From Saprospiraceae bacterium (GTDB taxonomy: Bacteria > Bacteroidota > Bacteroidia > Chitinophagales > Saprospiraceae): a stretch of 64,000 bases of DNA. Both the position numbers and the translations under genes were made by a program. The DNA lies in contig JAEUUO010000010.1 in NCBI GenBank assembly GCA_016787575.1, forward strand, positions 222,002 through 286,001, in the 5' to 3' direction. Positions 9,286-17,913 of this stretch are shown here, one piece after another (positions within the stretch are counted from its first letter, which is position 1; each line of letters starts with the position of its first letter). The notes beneath the pieces are model-generated. The model did not search any database. It had not been told where the DNA came from and was given only the letters and a program-made list of their open reading frames with translations.

Positions 9286-12200
9286 TTGAATTGCAGCATT
9301 AAGTCCTTTCTCTGTATATTAATTTCCTCTATATTTAATATACTCAGTGCGCAATCTTCCTTCGCTAATTATGGTTTACTAAATTTAGAAAACGGCTTAT
9401 TGTCATATAATTTATCAACGGTTTGCACGGATGACAATGGATTTTTATGGATTGGATCAAACAATGGAATCCAGATTTATAATGGGAATACTTTTTTCAA
9501 TATTCCATCTGGTATAGGTAGAAAAAAAATACTAGGGAATATCATTCACCTTTTAATAAAACTCGATAACAATTTCATACTAGCTGGTACAGATAAAGGC
9601 ATTAGCAAAATAAATGCTACAACATTTGAAGTTGATAACCTCAATTTTAGTTCCCCCAAAGCTTTTGAAAAATCAACCAATCGAATTCAGGATATTAAAG
9701 TTAGATCAGATGAATCTTTTTGGGTAGTAACAACTACCCATATATTCTTAGTTTCGAACGATTTAAAAATTCTACAATCCTATGCATTTTCAAAATCGCT
9801 GCAAATTAAAGCCATTTCATTACAACCAAATCGAATCATAGAATTTCCAAATCATAAAACCTGGGTAATTGGCCCACGAATTAAGGAGACCCAGATTAAT
9901 GATCAATGTAAAATTTTTGAAATCGATCCCATATTAAAAACAATACATGTCATTGACACCATACCATTTAAAGATTATAGTAGATATTTATCTTTTAAAC
10001 ACATTTCTGATACACTGGCTATTGTTGTTTACGAGTCCTATTGTGATCAAGCAGAAATTGTTGAATTTAATTTAAATAATTATAATCAAAAATCAATTAA
10101 ACATAAATCATTTAAATATGGTGATCAGGTTCCTTTTCTTTCTGTAATTTCGAATGATGAATTTGGGATCACTACTAATGATTGGAGAGAATATTTGATC
10201 TACCATCCAAAAACTGGAAAATTAGATTTAAATTTATTGGATCCACCGGTATTCCTTCGACAAGTAATTCGAAATGAAAACTTTTACTATGCAGCAACAG
10301 GCATGGGATTGTTAATTAACACTCCTGTAAATACCTTGCTAAGCACATTTGAATGTACAAGTTTTTTTAAGAATTGGACAGTCTACCCTAGTATGGCATT
10401 TGAAAATGATAGTTCGTTATTCCAATGTTATCTTTATACTGGGGTGTCAATTTACAACAAAACAACCCAAAGCTGTAGTTTTTATCAACCCATCTCCCCT
10501 ATTGATAGTCAAACAGAGATTCATAAAATTTATTTACTAGATTCCAGCAATTGGTTGGTATGTGGAAATCTATGTTTTCATTACAATCCTTATAATAATA
10601 AATCCAGCTTGATTAGTAAAACAATAAAAGATGCATATCCTTTTGAAAAATACACATCTTCAGTATTTAAAGATTCCAGAAATGAATTTTGGTTTGGAAC
10701 TGTTTATGGCAATGGCATTTTTCGATACAACCCTAAAACTAATCGCGTTATCCATAAAGAAATTGAATCCATAGATTCAATTGCAAAATTCTCAACTTTA
10801 AATTCAATTCAGGAAGATAGTTCCGGAAATATTTGGTTTGGTTCTACATTCGGAAATGGATTGATTAAATGGAATCGTGCATTGGATTCCTATTCCCTAA
10901 TACTTCCTGATTCGAAACCAGAAAATTCTTTCTATCCAGCGATTTCTAGAATGAGTTTGGATCAAAAAGGGTATATATGGCTTGGCACCGAAGGTTATGG
11001 AATTTACAGATTTCATCCTGATAGCATGAAATTTACAAACTATACCCAAACCATTGGCTTAATGGATAATTATATTACTTCATTAACTATCGACTGTTTA
11101 GGTAATGTTTGGGGCAGTACGATCAAATCTTTGTTCAGATTTGATCCCATTACTTCAAGTACTTATTTTTTTTTAAAAAATCATGGAGTACCAAGCAATG
11201 TGATTACAATTTCTAAAGTCCAAGGACAAAAATGCAAATTACATTTAAGAGGCCCAAAATGGAATTTCTATTTAGACCCTGAGTCCTTTCAAATTCCAAA
11301 AGCAAAAAACTCACTTTTTATTAGGTCTTTGAATATAAATGGAAAAGAAGTTGAATTTAATAAAAAACTTGAATTAGATTATGATCAAAACAATTTAGAA
11401 ATTGAATTTGCACATGCAAATTTATTGGATGGAAATCTGGAAAAATATTACTATCAGCTATACGAAGAAAACAAAGATTGGACATACATTGGTGACAAAC
11501 CAATCCTACGTCTTGCTGGAATTGGGTATGGCAACTACCATCTTAAAATTCGAACTTGTCAAAATGGAAATGTTTGTTTTGACACGTCAGTACTCCATTT
11601 TAAAGTAAATCGTCCATTTTGGAAATCACCAATATTCTTTGGACTGATAGCCATTCTTGTGGCAAGTTTTTTTCTATTTATTGTGATTTACGATTATAGA
11701 CTCAAAATTTCAGAAATAGAAAAGGAACGGGATAAAGAGATCCTAAGGAATAAAATTGCTCAAGACATTCACGATGAGGTGGGTTCAAGTCTAACTAAAA
11801 TAGCCCTATCTGCACAAGTTGCAAGCCGCATTTCCAGCTTATCACAGGAGGATTTAAAAAACCGATTGACACATGTAGCCGAAGATGCTAAAATAGCTTC
11901 GTCTCAATTACGCGAATTGGTGTTTTCAATCAATCCCGATTTTGATCATTTTGATGATATGCAGGCCTATTTTCAGGAACATGCCCGGATGTATTTGGAA
12001 GATTCAGGAATCCAAATTTATTTCAACTTACCAAAAAGTAATTCAAATGTATTATTACATCCGGATATTAAAAGGCAACTCCTGTTAATATATAAAGAAG
12101 TACTTAATAATATATTAAAGCATGCCAATGCAAAGCAAGTCTGGATTCGACTGGAAGAATTAAACAATAAAAGCTATCTACTTGAAATTAAGGATGATGG

Positions 12201-12363
12201 CAAAGGGTTTGATCCTATAAATGCCGGGAAAAACAGCAATGGTATGCGTGGCATTATGAACAGATCAGATTCCATATTAGCCACTTTAAATGTAATAAGC
12301 AATCCAAGATCTGGAACTACTATTCAGGTTAGCGGACCACTGAAACTTAGCAATGGCCACTAA
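9286..12363 (+). CDS. Propeller / Y_Y_Y sensor histidine kinase (NarL-type HisKA_3)
   Basis: The 1025-residue protein starts at a TTG that gives a good signal peptide (to about ILSAQ). A large periplasmic sensor follows, with two-component-regulator propeller repeats such as FLWIGSNNGIQIYNG, EFWFGTVYGNGIFRYN, NIWFGSTFGNGLIKW and YIWLGTEGYGIYRFH. A Y_Y_Y domain (about 680-775) comes next, then one transmembrane helix (about 783-805). In the cytoplasm there is a HisKA_3 dimerisation/phosphoacceptor helix, QDIHDEVGSSLTKIAL with His near 829, and an ATPase domain with EVLNNILKHANAKQ and DDGKGFDP. There is no fused receiver or AraC domain; the regulator is the next gene. This layout suggests sensing of an extracellular cue. 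Confidence 0.93.
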   Translation: MNCSIKSFLCILISSIFNILSAQSSFANYGLLNLENGLLSYNLSTVCTDDNGFLWIGSNNGIQIYNGNTFFNIPSGIGRKKILGNIIHLLIKLDNNFILAGTDKGISKINATTFEVDNLNFSSPKAFEKSTNRIQDIKVRSDESFWVVTTTHIFLVSNDLKILQSYAFSKSLQIKAISLQPNRIIEFPNHKTWVIGPRIKETQINDQCKIFEIDPILKTIHVIDTIPFKDYSRYLSFKHISDTLAIVVYESYCDQAEIVEFNLNNYNQKSIKHKSFKYGDQVPFLSVISNDEFGITTNDWREYLIYHPKTGKLDLNLLDPPVFLRQVIRNENFYYAATGMGLLINTPVNTLLSTFECTSFFKNWTVYPSMAFENDSSLFQCYLYTGVSIYNKTTQSCSFYQPISPIDSQTEIHKIYLLDSSNWLVCGNLCFHYNPYNNKSSLISKTIKDAYPFEKYTSSVFKDSRNEFWFGTVYGNGIFRYNPKTNRVIHKEIESIDSIAKFSTLNSIQEDSSGNIWFGSTFGNGLIKWNRALDSYSLILPDSKPENSFYPAISRMSLDQKGYIWLGTEGYGIYRFHPDSMKFTNYTQTIGLMDNYITSLTIDCLGNVWGSTIKSLFRFDPITSSTYFFLKNHGVPSNVITISKVQGQKCKLHLRGPKWNFYLDPESFQIPKAKNSLFIRSLNINGKEVEFNKKLELDYDQNNLEIEFAHANLLDGNLEKYYYQLYEENKDWTYIGDKPILRLAGIGYGNYHLKIRTCQNGNVCFDTSVLHFKVNRPFWKSPIFFGLIAILVASFFLFIVIYDYRLKISEIEKERDKEILRNKIAQDIHDEVGSSLTKIALSAQVASRISSLSQEDLKNRLTHVAEDAKIASSQLRELVFSINPDFDHFDDMQAYFQEHARMYLEDSGIQIYFNLPKSNSNVLLHPDIKRQLLLIYKEVLNNILKHANAKQVWIRLEELNNKSYLLEIKDDGKGFDPINAGKNSNGMRGIMNRSDSILATLNVISNPRSGTTIQVSGPLKLSNGH

Positions 12364-12441
12364 GCCAAAAAATTCCTTTCATACGAATGTGGTATTTTAC
12401 TTTTCAATTTTTTTATTGAAACTTGCAGCTTGAAACAAGCA

Positions 12442-13071
12442 ATGGATATAATCAAAGTGGCACTCGTTGAAGACGATGCGGATATCCGCAAATTAACAGC
12501 CAGTCTGATCAATATCTATCCGGATTTGGAATGCATTGGTACGTTTGCCAATGCTGAAGAATTCGAAAACAGCCTCCCAACCCTTAATCCTGATATCGTA
12601 TTAATGGATATCGGATTGCCTGGCAAAACAGGCATCGAATGCATTCGGGATATTGGACCGACAAAGCAATCCATACAATATTTAGTGTATTCAGATCACC
12701 AGGACTCCAGAGAAGTTTATGATGCACTGGCTGCTGGTGCCAATGGTTACGTATTAAAAGGAACCACCCCGGAAAAACTAGCCGAAGCCATTCGAGAATT
12801 GCATCAAGGAGGATCACCCATGTCCCGTCAGATATCAAGAATGGTTGCGAGTTCGTTTAAAAATAATGAAAGGAAACATCCTGATTTTGAGAAACTCACT
12901 CCACAGGAATGGGAAGTTCTTACGCGATTGGAACGCGGTCTAGCCTACAAAGAAATTGCTGCCGAGCGATTCGTTTCGGAACACACTGTTCGATCACAGG
13001 TGCGCAGCATTTACGAAAAACTGCATGTGCACACTAGGACTGAAGCTTTGAATAAACTTCACAGTCGGTAG
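12442..13071 (+). CDS. NarL/FixJ-family response regulator (receiver + LuxR HTH)
   Basis: The product is 209 residues from the ATG at 12442; a TTG four codons upstream is possible. The receiver domain has the acidic pair VEDDAD, the phosphoacceptor Asp near residue 56 in LMDIGLPGKTG, and the conserved Lys in VLKGTTP. The C-terminal LuxR helix-turn-helix reads LTPQEWEVLTRLERGLAYKEIA...SEHTVRSQVRSIYEKL. It lies about 80 bp after the histidine kinase on the same strand and is its obvious cognate regulator. The secreted cysteine-rich genes immediately downstream are natural candidate targets, which is inference. Confidence 0.95.
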   Translation: MDIIKVALVEDDADIRKLTASLINIYPDLECIGTFANAEEFENSLPTLNPDIVLMDIGLPGKTGIECIRDIGPTKQSIQYLVYSDHQDSREVYDALAAGANGYVLKGTTPEKLAEAIRELHQGGSPMSRQISRMVASSFKNNERKHPDFEKLTPQEWEVLTRLERGLAYKEIAAERFVSEHTVRSQVRSIYEKLHVHTRTEALNKLHSR

Positions 13072-13145
13072 TATCTATTGCATCTCATTTCAGAGATGTT
13101 GTAAGATTTACACTACCAGTATACTAATTTCATACGAACATGCTA

Positions 13146-13176
13146 TTGATATAAACAAGTTGCTGCCTAATCTTTG
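13146..13176 (+). promoter_or_regulatory. Candidate promoter of the cysteine-rich gene array
   Basis: TTG at 13146-13148 is followed after 19 bp by TAATCTTTG (13168-13176), close to the Bacteroidota TTTG-N19-TAnnTTTG arrangement with one extra base in the -7 box. The ATG of the first array gene is 17 bp further on. It would make the array a transcription unit separate from the regulator gene. Confidence 0.4.
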
Positions 13177-13192
13177 TCACAAAATAAAAAAC

Positions 13193-13684
13193 ATGAAAAT
13201 AATTAAAATCACATTACTACTTATTGCTTTTTCATTAAATCTTGGAATTGCGCAACAAAAAGGTTCCGCCACCAGTAGCAGCGCAAGCATTAAAACCATT
13301 GGGACTACTAAAGTAAATTACATTTCTAAAAGCAAATTGCTTGAAGGAGTTAATTCAGTGAAGTTGGCAAGTGGTAAAATCATTTCAATAACTATAAAAT
13401 CAGGGGCGATTTCGAGCGCAACAATTGATGGTGTTTCTTATAAACTAAGTAACAATGTACCTGGAGCAGGATTCACTTGTCTCCCATTGCAATGCGAATG
13501 CCATGGAATTGATGATTGCAACGATATGTTTGGACCCAATGGTCCCTGCAAATCATGCATAGAATGTGCAATTTGTGACGAAAACGATAATTGTGTATGT
13601 ATAAGAGCGACTAAAAAAGTTCCGACATCTAATAAAAACAAAGATATTAAAGCCACCACACCTAGCACCTCAACAAAAAAATAA
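13193..13684 (+). CDS. Secreted cysteine-rich protein, array member 1
   Basis: The product is 163 residues from the ATG at 13193, chosen because it begins a clean signal peptide (to about GIAQQ). The middle has SKSKLLEGVNSVKL, similar to SKSKNLSGLKNV in member 3, so it is distantly related to the following genes. A dense cluster of ten cysteines lies between residues 96 and 136 (FTCLPLQCECHG, CKSCIECAICDEND, NCVC). The tail NKNKDIK resembles NKSKDIK at the end of member 5. I do not recognise the family. It is probably disulfide-rich and extracytoplasmic; a metal-binding role cannot be excluded. Confidence 0.75.
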   Translation: MKIIKITLLLIAFSLNLGIAQQKGSATSSSASIKTIGTTKVNYISKSKLLEGVNSVKLASGKIISITIKSGAISSATIDGVSYKLSNNVPGAGFTCLPLQCECHGIDDCNDMFGPNGPCKSCIECAICDENDNCVCIRATKKVPTSNKNKDIKATTPSTSTKK

Positions 13685-13688
13685 TAAG

Positions 13689-14333
13689 ATGAGACAATAT
13701 TTAATTTTTCTATCACTAGCTGTTTTTGCATTTAATGCAATTGGACAACAAAAAACACAAGTAGCTATTGCAAAAAATGGCTTATTTATTAAATCATGTG
13801 AACGCGTTTCTGCAGGTATGCAATCGTGTACATTGTGCGAAGACAAAGAATTAAAAAAGAACTGTAAAACGTATACCTGCGATGATGCAGGTCAATGTGC
13901 ACAGTTTAAAATGGGAAAATTAAGCTTAAAATCATTGATACAAAGTCCAAAAGTCCAAAATATAAAAGGCATTCAGAAAGAAGCCACAAGCGTTGGTCTT
14001 ACGGACTATTATATTCAAGACGGGGACACACGAACTTATATATTTAGATCCGAGTCAACACTTACATTAGACAGTTATACTGTTCCAAAAGGGACTAAGG
14101 CTGCAGCTCGTCCAACGCAACCATCTCCAGAAAATAAAAGTTGTATAAATGATTGCATAAACACAGGCAATCTTTGCGACCGAAATTGCGGTAGCAACAC
14201 ATTTTGTTTGTCAGAATGCAAAAAAAGCAGATTGGCATGTGCTAGGATTTGCAACAAATTTGTACCTAAATCCACAATAAGCATTTCCATAAAGGGTACA
14301 AGCGGAACAAGCAGTGTTAAATTGTTTGACTAA
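13689..14333 (+). CDS. Secreted cysteine-rich protein, array member 2
   Basis: The 214-residue protein has a signal peptide ending at AIGQQ and 14 cysteines in two modules. Module A has C37-x9-C47-x2-C50-x8-C59-x4-C64-x5-C70, the same spacing as member 5. Module B (152-188) is a duplicated C-x3-C-x6-C-x3-C unit separated by five residues. Between them is a cysteine-free region (FKMGKLSLKSLIQSPKV onwards) shared with members 3 and 4. The start is 4 bp after the member 1 stop. Twin C-x3-C motifs usually mark disulfide-stapled helical hairpins, so an alpha-hairpin fold is inferred. The function is unknown. Confidence 0.8.
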   Translation: MRQYLIFLSLAVFAFNAIGQQKTQVAIAKNGLFIKSCERVSAGMQSCTLCEDKELKKNCKTYTCDDAGQCAQFKMGKLSLKSLIQSPKVQNIKGIQKEATSVGLTDYYIQDGDTRTYIFRSESTLTLDSYTVPKGTKAAARPTQPSPENKSCINDCINTGNLCDRNCGSNTFCLSECKKSRLACARICNKFVPKSTISISIKGTSGTSSVKLFD

Positions 14334-14352
14334 CAAATTAAAATTAAAAAAT

Positions 14353-15003
14353 ATGAAATCAGTATTTAATATCAAACTAATTATTATCCATCTTACACTC
14401 TTTTCCTATTCTGCAATAGGCCAAAAGACAATTCAAATTGGTGAATCAAAATTATTTATTAAAAATAATATAAAACTTTCCACCGATGTTGCTCACATCA
14501 CAGCATGCAGTGATGCTAAACTTAGCAAAAATTGTAAATCCTATTTTGCAATTGGATCCAATGAATATCAGGAAACTACACTTACAAGCTCTGAAGCTAA
14601 CAGTATTTCGAAATCAAAAAATTTATCAGGGCTAAAAAATGTTAATACAGAAAAGGTAAATAAACAAGTCAGCTTGTCATATATTGATAAACACAATTCA
14701 AGAATTTACTTTTTTGGACATGGCAAAAATTTGAATATAGTAGAATACAATATACCCACGACACCTATTGCAAAGAGGCCTTCCTCAGCTCAAAACATTG
14801 CTTGCAGAAGTGCATGTCAAGACGCAAAGGATAAATGTTTTAAAGATTGTGTTATGGCTGGAGGTTCAGGATATGAAAATTGTTATGATGGATGTGCAAT
14901 TAGCTTCTTAGGGTGCACTGGCATATGCGATAAATATGTAAAAAAAGTACAAATAGTCCTGGAAAACATTTTGGTAAAACCCATATCATTTCAAAATAAG
15001 TAA
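14353..15003 (+). CDS. Secreted cysteine-rich protein, array member 3
   Basis: The product is 216 residues from the ATG at 14353; the open frame runs 13 codons further upstream into member 2, but this Met starts the signal peptide (to AIGQK). Module A is reduced to C52-x8-C61 within ACSDAKLSKNCKSY, aligning with CEDKELKKNCKTY of member 2. Module B is complete: C151-x3-C155-x6-C162-x3-C166, ten residues, then C177-x3-C181-x6-C188-x3-C192, so both halves keep the spacing of member 2. A paralog by tandem duplication followed by divergence. No known function recognised. Confidence 0.8.
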   Translation: MKSVFNIKLIIIHLTLFSYSAIGQKTIQIGESKLFIKNNIKLSTDVAHITACSDAKLSKNCKSYFAIGSNEYQETTLTSSEANSISKSKNLSGLKNVNTEKVNKQVSLSYIDKHNSRIYFFGHGKNLNIVEYNIPTTPIAKRPSSAQNIACRSACQDAKDKCFKDCVMAGGSGYENCYDGCAISFLGCTGICDKYVKKVQIVLENILVKPISFQNK

Positions 15004-15004
15004 C

Positions 15005-15646
15005 ATGAAAACATTTTTAATCTATTACGCATTATTAACAATTATTTCTACAGGATACGGCCAGAAAGATGTAACGATCGAAGGCAGCAAATATTTTGTT
15101 AAGTCATCTGAGACCGTATTAGGCAATTTGAAAGTATTTAGTCTTTGTCAAGATCAGAAGCTTTCTAAAAACTGTGTAGAATATTTTACAAATGAAACTG
15201 GCAAATATATAAAATTGCCCGTTACAAAAGTTCAATTTTCATCAGCAGTAAAAGCTTCAAGATTTAATTCTATAAAAGGTGTTAAGAAAGCACTTATTGC
15301 AGCAAATACAATTTACTATTTTCAAACACAAACAGGAAATACCTATTTATCAAGCGATGAGTCTGGGAATCTCGTATTATATCCAGTAAGCTCATCAAAT
15401 GACGTGATTACTATGAGCCGGAAAGTAAGCCAAGGCACAAAAACTTTAGAAGAAAAGTGCAACAAAGCATGCCCTTTTGTGCTTCCTCCCAATTGTCCGG
15501 TAGAAATAAATGGCAGGACAAGTGATTGCTTTTTAAGACTCATTGAAGATACTGAACGTTGTAGATTAAAATGCAAGGGTAAAATACGTACCACTTCATC
15601 CATAGCAGCATTTGAAGGAATCGTAATAAACACGAAATCCAATTAA
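15005..15646 (+). CDS. Secreted cysteine-rich protein, array member 4
   Basis: The 213-residue protein has a signal peptide ending at TGYGQK. It keeps the reduced module A (C48-x8-C57 in LCQDQKLSKNCVEY) and the shared cysteine-free middle with SRFNSIKGVKKAL. Module B has degenerated: a first C-x3-C (CNKAC) and a last C-x3-C (CRLKC) remain, with different spacing between. The start is one base after the member 3 stop, indicating translational coupling. Family unknown. Confidence 0.78.
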   Translation: MKTFLIYYALLTIISTGYGQKDVTIEGSKYFVKSSETVLGNLKVFSLCQDQKLSKNCVEYFTNETGKYIKLPVTKVQFSSAVKASRFNSIKGVKKALIAANTIYYFQTQTGNTYLSSDESGNLVLYPVSSSNDVITMSRKVSQGTKTLEEKCNKACPFVLPPNCPVEINGRTSDCFLRLIEDTERCRLKCKGKIRTTSSIAAFEGIVINTKSN

Positions 15647-15672
15647 AATTTGGGTCAAAATAGAAATGTTCT

Positions 15673-15954
15673 ATGAATAAATTATGTAGCATTCTCCTAC
15701 TTGTGACTGGTGTTTTAAGCTTCGGATTTAGCCAAGTTCAAACCAAAGATAAACTCTACACTAAATCCTGCGATACCTTAAATATGGATACCATGATCTG
15801 TATAAAATGCACAAATCCAGGATTGACCATTGGGTGTAAAAGGTATGCCTGTGATTTTAAAAATCATTGCATTCCAATGCCAGCAAGTCCACCCAAAAAT
15901 AAATCTAAGGATATCAAAACAATATTGCCTGGTGGAAATCAAAAGAGAGGATAA
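15673..15954 (+). CDS. Small secreted cysteine-rich protein, array member 5
   Basis: The 93-residue protein has a signal peptide (to about GFSQVQ) and a single module A with C33-x9-C43-x2-C46-x8-C55-x4-C60-x5-C66, exactly the spacing of member 2. It lacks the middle region and module B, ending in a short basic tail with NKSKDIK as in member 1. It could be a minimal form of the family or a C-terminally shortened duplicate. The next gene starts 4 bp after its stop. Confidence 0.75.
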   Translation: MNKLCSILLLVTGVLSFGFSQVQTKDKLYTKSCDTLNMDTMICIKCTNPGLTIGCKRYACDFKNHCIPMPASPPKNKSKDIKTILPGGNQKRG

Positions 15955-15958
15955 TAGC

Positions 15959-17185
15959 ATGGTACCATATATTAAATTAAAGTGTTTGCTAAACGGTTTA
16001 ATGCAGCTTGCTGCTTTATTGTTCTGCATTCAACATGCAATGGCACAAGCTGAAAACCAACTAGAGGAACAAACTTCCAATTACCTAAGTTATGCTCCTG
16101 AGTTTTCGATTCCGGTCTCCCCTGCTTTTGATTTATTGGGTGTTAATCCTTGCTTGGTTCCAAAACCTTCCAATCTTCGGAATTTTAAAGTGGACTGGTC
16201 TTTTAAGAGTTATGGTTTAACACCTAATCTGGCCATTCAAACACAACCCATCAATGAGATTTATTTTAATACTCCAAGTAAGTTAAAAAACTACCATAAA
16301 AAATCTAGTTTACTGAAACGCTTGTCCAGTTTGGATCTTTCTGCTGGAACCGTTGATGGCAATACAGAACTGGAAACAAAAACACTGACCTTTAAAGATG
16401 TAGAAGGAAATGATTCTATAGTAAACCTGGAAAATAATTGGAGGATTCGAAGCTTCTCTTATGCTGCTAAAATTAATTTGTACAAACAATACGAACCATT
16501 GGATGATAAACTCATCTTTAAAAACGTCATGCGGGAATACAGTGATAAAAAAGCTGCATTAAAAGATCAAATCACTCAGCAAAAAAAAGCCATCGCCCAA
16601 ACTTCGGACATGGAAGAAAAATCGCAACTCAAAGAAGAACTTAAGAGTTACGAAATGGAACTCAATGGCTTGGATGATGCATACATCATTCGCATGAAAA
16701 AGATTGTCGATTTGTATAAAGCAGAAAAATGGAATGCCAGTTACATTGATATAGCTTTTGGCCAAGCTTTTGATTTTGACAGCCGCGACAGCAGTTTGTT
16801 GAAATTTAAAAATTTACACAAGGTGAGAAACCTTTGGGGTCTATGGATCAATGGAAGCAGAGGCTTTGGAAAAAACATTTTACTCAGCGGAATTGCACGT
16901 TTGACCGGAGATAAAAATATTCTCATCAACGAAAAATACTATCAATTGGATTGTGGTCTCAATTTCCGTTATGGCAACTACCGATACAATTTCTTTACAG
17001 AAATCTTTAGTCCGGTTAACTTCAATCACGGTGTATTTGATGGAAGTAAATTTATATCGTTTGGTGGCGACTGGCGATTTAGCCGGAATGTCATTTTAAA
17101 CTACGCCATGCGCGCATCGTTTGATGATGCCGGTAAATTAGAAAATATTATTCCGGTAGTGAGCGTTTCGTGTATTATGCGCTAG
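15959..17185 (+). CDS. Predicted outer-membrane protein of unknown function
   Basis: The product is 408 residues from the ATG at 15959; the frame is open further upstream, overlapping array member 5, but this Met precedes a signal peptide ending at HAMAQA. A conserved-looking block PAFDLLGVNPCLVPKPSNLRNFKVDWSFKSYGLTPNLAIQ follows. Residues about 195-260 form a charged helical segment (KKAALKDQITQQKKAIAQ). The C-terminal third alternates aromatic and polar residues as in outer-membrane beta strands (LNFRYGNYRYNFFTEIF, SFGGDWRFSRNVILNYAM). I cannot name the family. It is the last gene of the tight run from 13193 and may be the envelope anchor or exporter for the cysteine-rich proteins, which is speculation. 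Confidence 0.75.
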   Translation: MVPYIKLKCLLNGLMQLAALLFCIQHAMAQAENQLEEQTSNYLSYAPEFSIPVSPAFDLLGVNPCLVPKPSNLRNFKVDWSFKSYGLTPNLAIQTQPINEIYFNTPSKLKNYHKKSSLLKRLSSLDLSAGTVDGNTELETKTLTFKDVEGNDSIVNLENNWRIRSFSYAAKINLYKQYEPLDDKLIFKNVMREYSDKKAALKDQITQQKKAIAQTSDMEEKSQLKEELKSYEMELNGLDDAYIIRMKKIVDLYKAEKWNASYIDIAFGQAFDFDSRDSSLLKFKNLHKVRNLWGLWINGSRGFGKNILLSGIARLTGDKNILINEKYYQLDCGLNFRYGNYRYNFFTEIFSPVNFNHGVFDGSKFISFGGDWRFSRNVILNYAMRASFDDAGKLENIIPVVSVSCIMR

Positions 17186-17265
17186 ATTTTCTTTCTAATT
17201 GGCTTACAGTGTCCGAAGTAGATACATTGAAAATCCTCATTCAAAACTATGTTAAAATTAATGCA

Positions 17266-17826
17266 ATGTTATTTAGATATTATTTCTTATTGCTTGGAAT
17301 CCTTTTCACGCAATGCACAAATGAAAATTCAAATCCTTTAGAAACCCCATTCTTTAGTTTGCTTGAAAGTTCAGGTATTAAAATTGATACCGTTACCCAA
17401 GCGGCAAACACCTGGGAATATGGATTTAAATTCACAAGTCTTGTAAATGGCAAGCTATCAAAACTTGGTATTTTGGTTCCAGATACTGGTTCGTATAAAG
17501 TCCGCCTGTATAATCTCAGCTCGAATATTTTACTACTTGAACAAAACATTGCTTCAAAAAAAGTCAATACTGAATCCTTTGTCAATGTAAGTCCTATTGA
17601 AATTACAGCAGGTACCAATTTTGGTGTCAGCTTGGTAGCAGATGTGTTTTTTAATGTACGCAATGCCAATGGGGACGTATTTAATTTTCCCATTACAAAA
17701 GGCAACATCAAAATCATATCATTTAATGAAGACCCTTGTGGCGCTAACGGCTGTCCTTCCTTTCCTTTAACTTCTGTTACCAACCTGATTGCTCCCTGTG
17801 TAAATATTGGCTTTACAGCCGATTGA
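17266..17826 (+). CDS. Putative lipoprotein with DUF4082-like beta-sandwich domain
   Basis: The product is 186 residues from the ATG at 17266, which begins MLFRYYFLLLGILFTQC, a lipoprotein-type signal with Cys near residue 17. The body (WEYGFKFTSLVNGKLSKLGILVPDTGSYKVRLYN ... EITAGTNFGVSLVADV) resembles DUF4082-type domains, in which a jelly-roll-like fold carries temperature- or surface-exposed display modules. The similarity is by eye and moderate. A Cys-containing loop (CGANGCPSF) occurs near the end. The gene sits between the OM protein and the giant T9SS protein and could be co-expressed with either. Confidence 0.65.
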   Translation: MLFRYYFLLLGILFTQCTNENSNPLETPFFSLLESSGIKIDTVTQAANTWEYGFKFTSLVNGKLSKLGILVPDTGSYKVRLYNLSSNILLLEQNIASKKVNTESFVNVSPIEITAGTNFGVSLVADVFFNVRNANGDVFNFPITKGNIKIISFNEDPCGANGCPSFPLTSVTNLIAPCVNIGFTAD

Positions 17827-17887
17827 GCGGACCAATAAGAGTCATCATAGTAATTCAAGCTCAATTTCTTAAGAACCGTATCTTAGT

Positions 17888-17903
17888 GTTTGTAATTACA
17901 AAC
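17888..17903 (+). promoter_or_regulatory. Perfect 16-bp palindrome upstream of the giant T9SS gene
   Basis: GTTTGTAATTACAAAC is a perfect inverted repeat ending 10 bp before the ATG at 17914. It overlaps a weak -7-like TAGTGTTTG (17884-17892), so it could be an operator at a promoter. No binding protein can be assigned. Confidence 0.4.
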
Positions 17904-17913
17904 CACCGAAGAG

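Noticed and set aside
17280..17864. 194-codon minus-strand frame opposite the DUF4082-like lipoprotein
   Set aside because: The plus-strand frame has a lipoprotein signal and domain-like pattern; the antisense frame has none.
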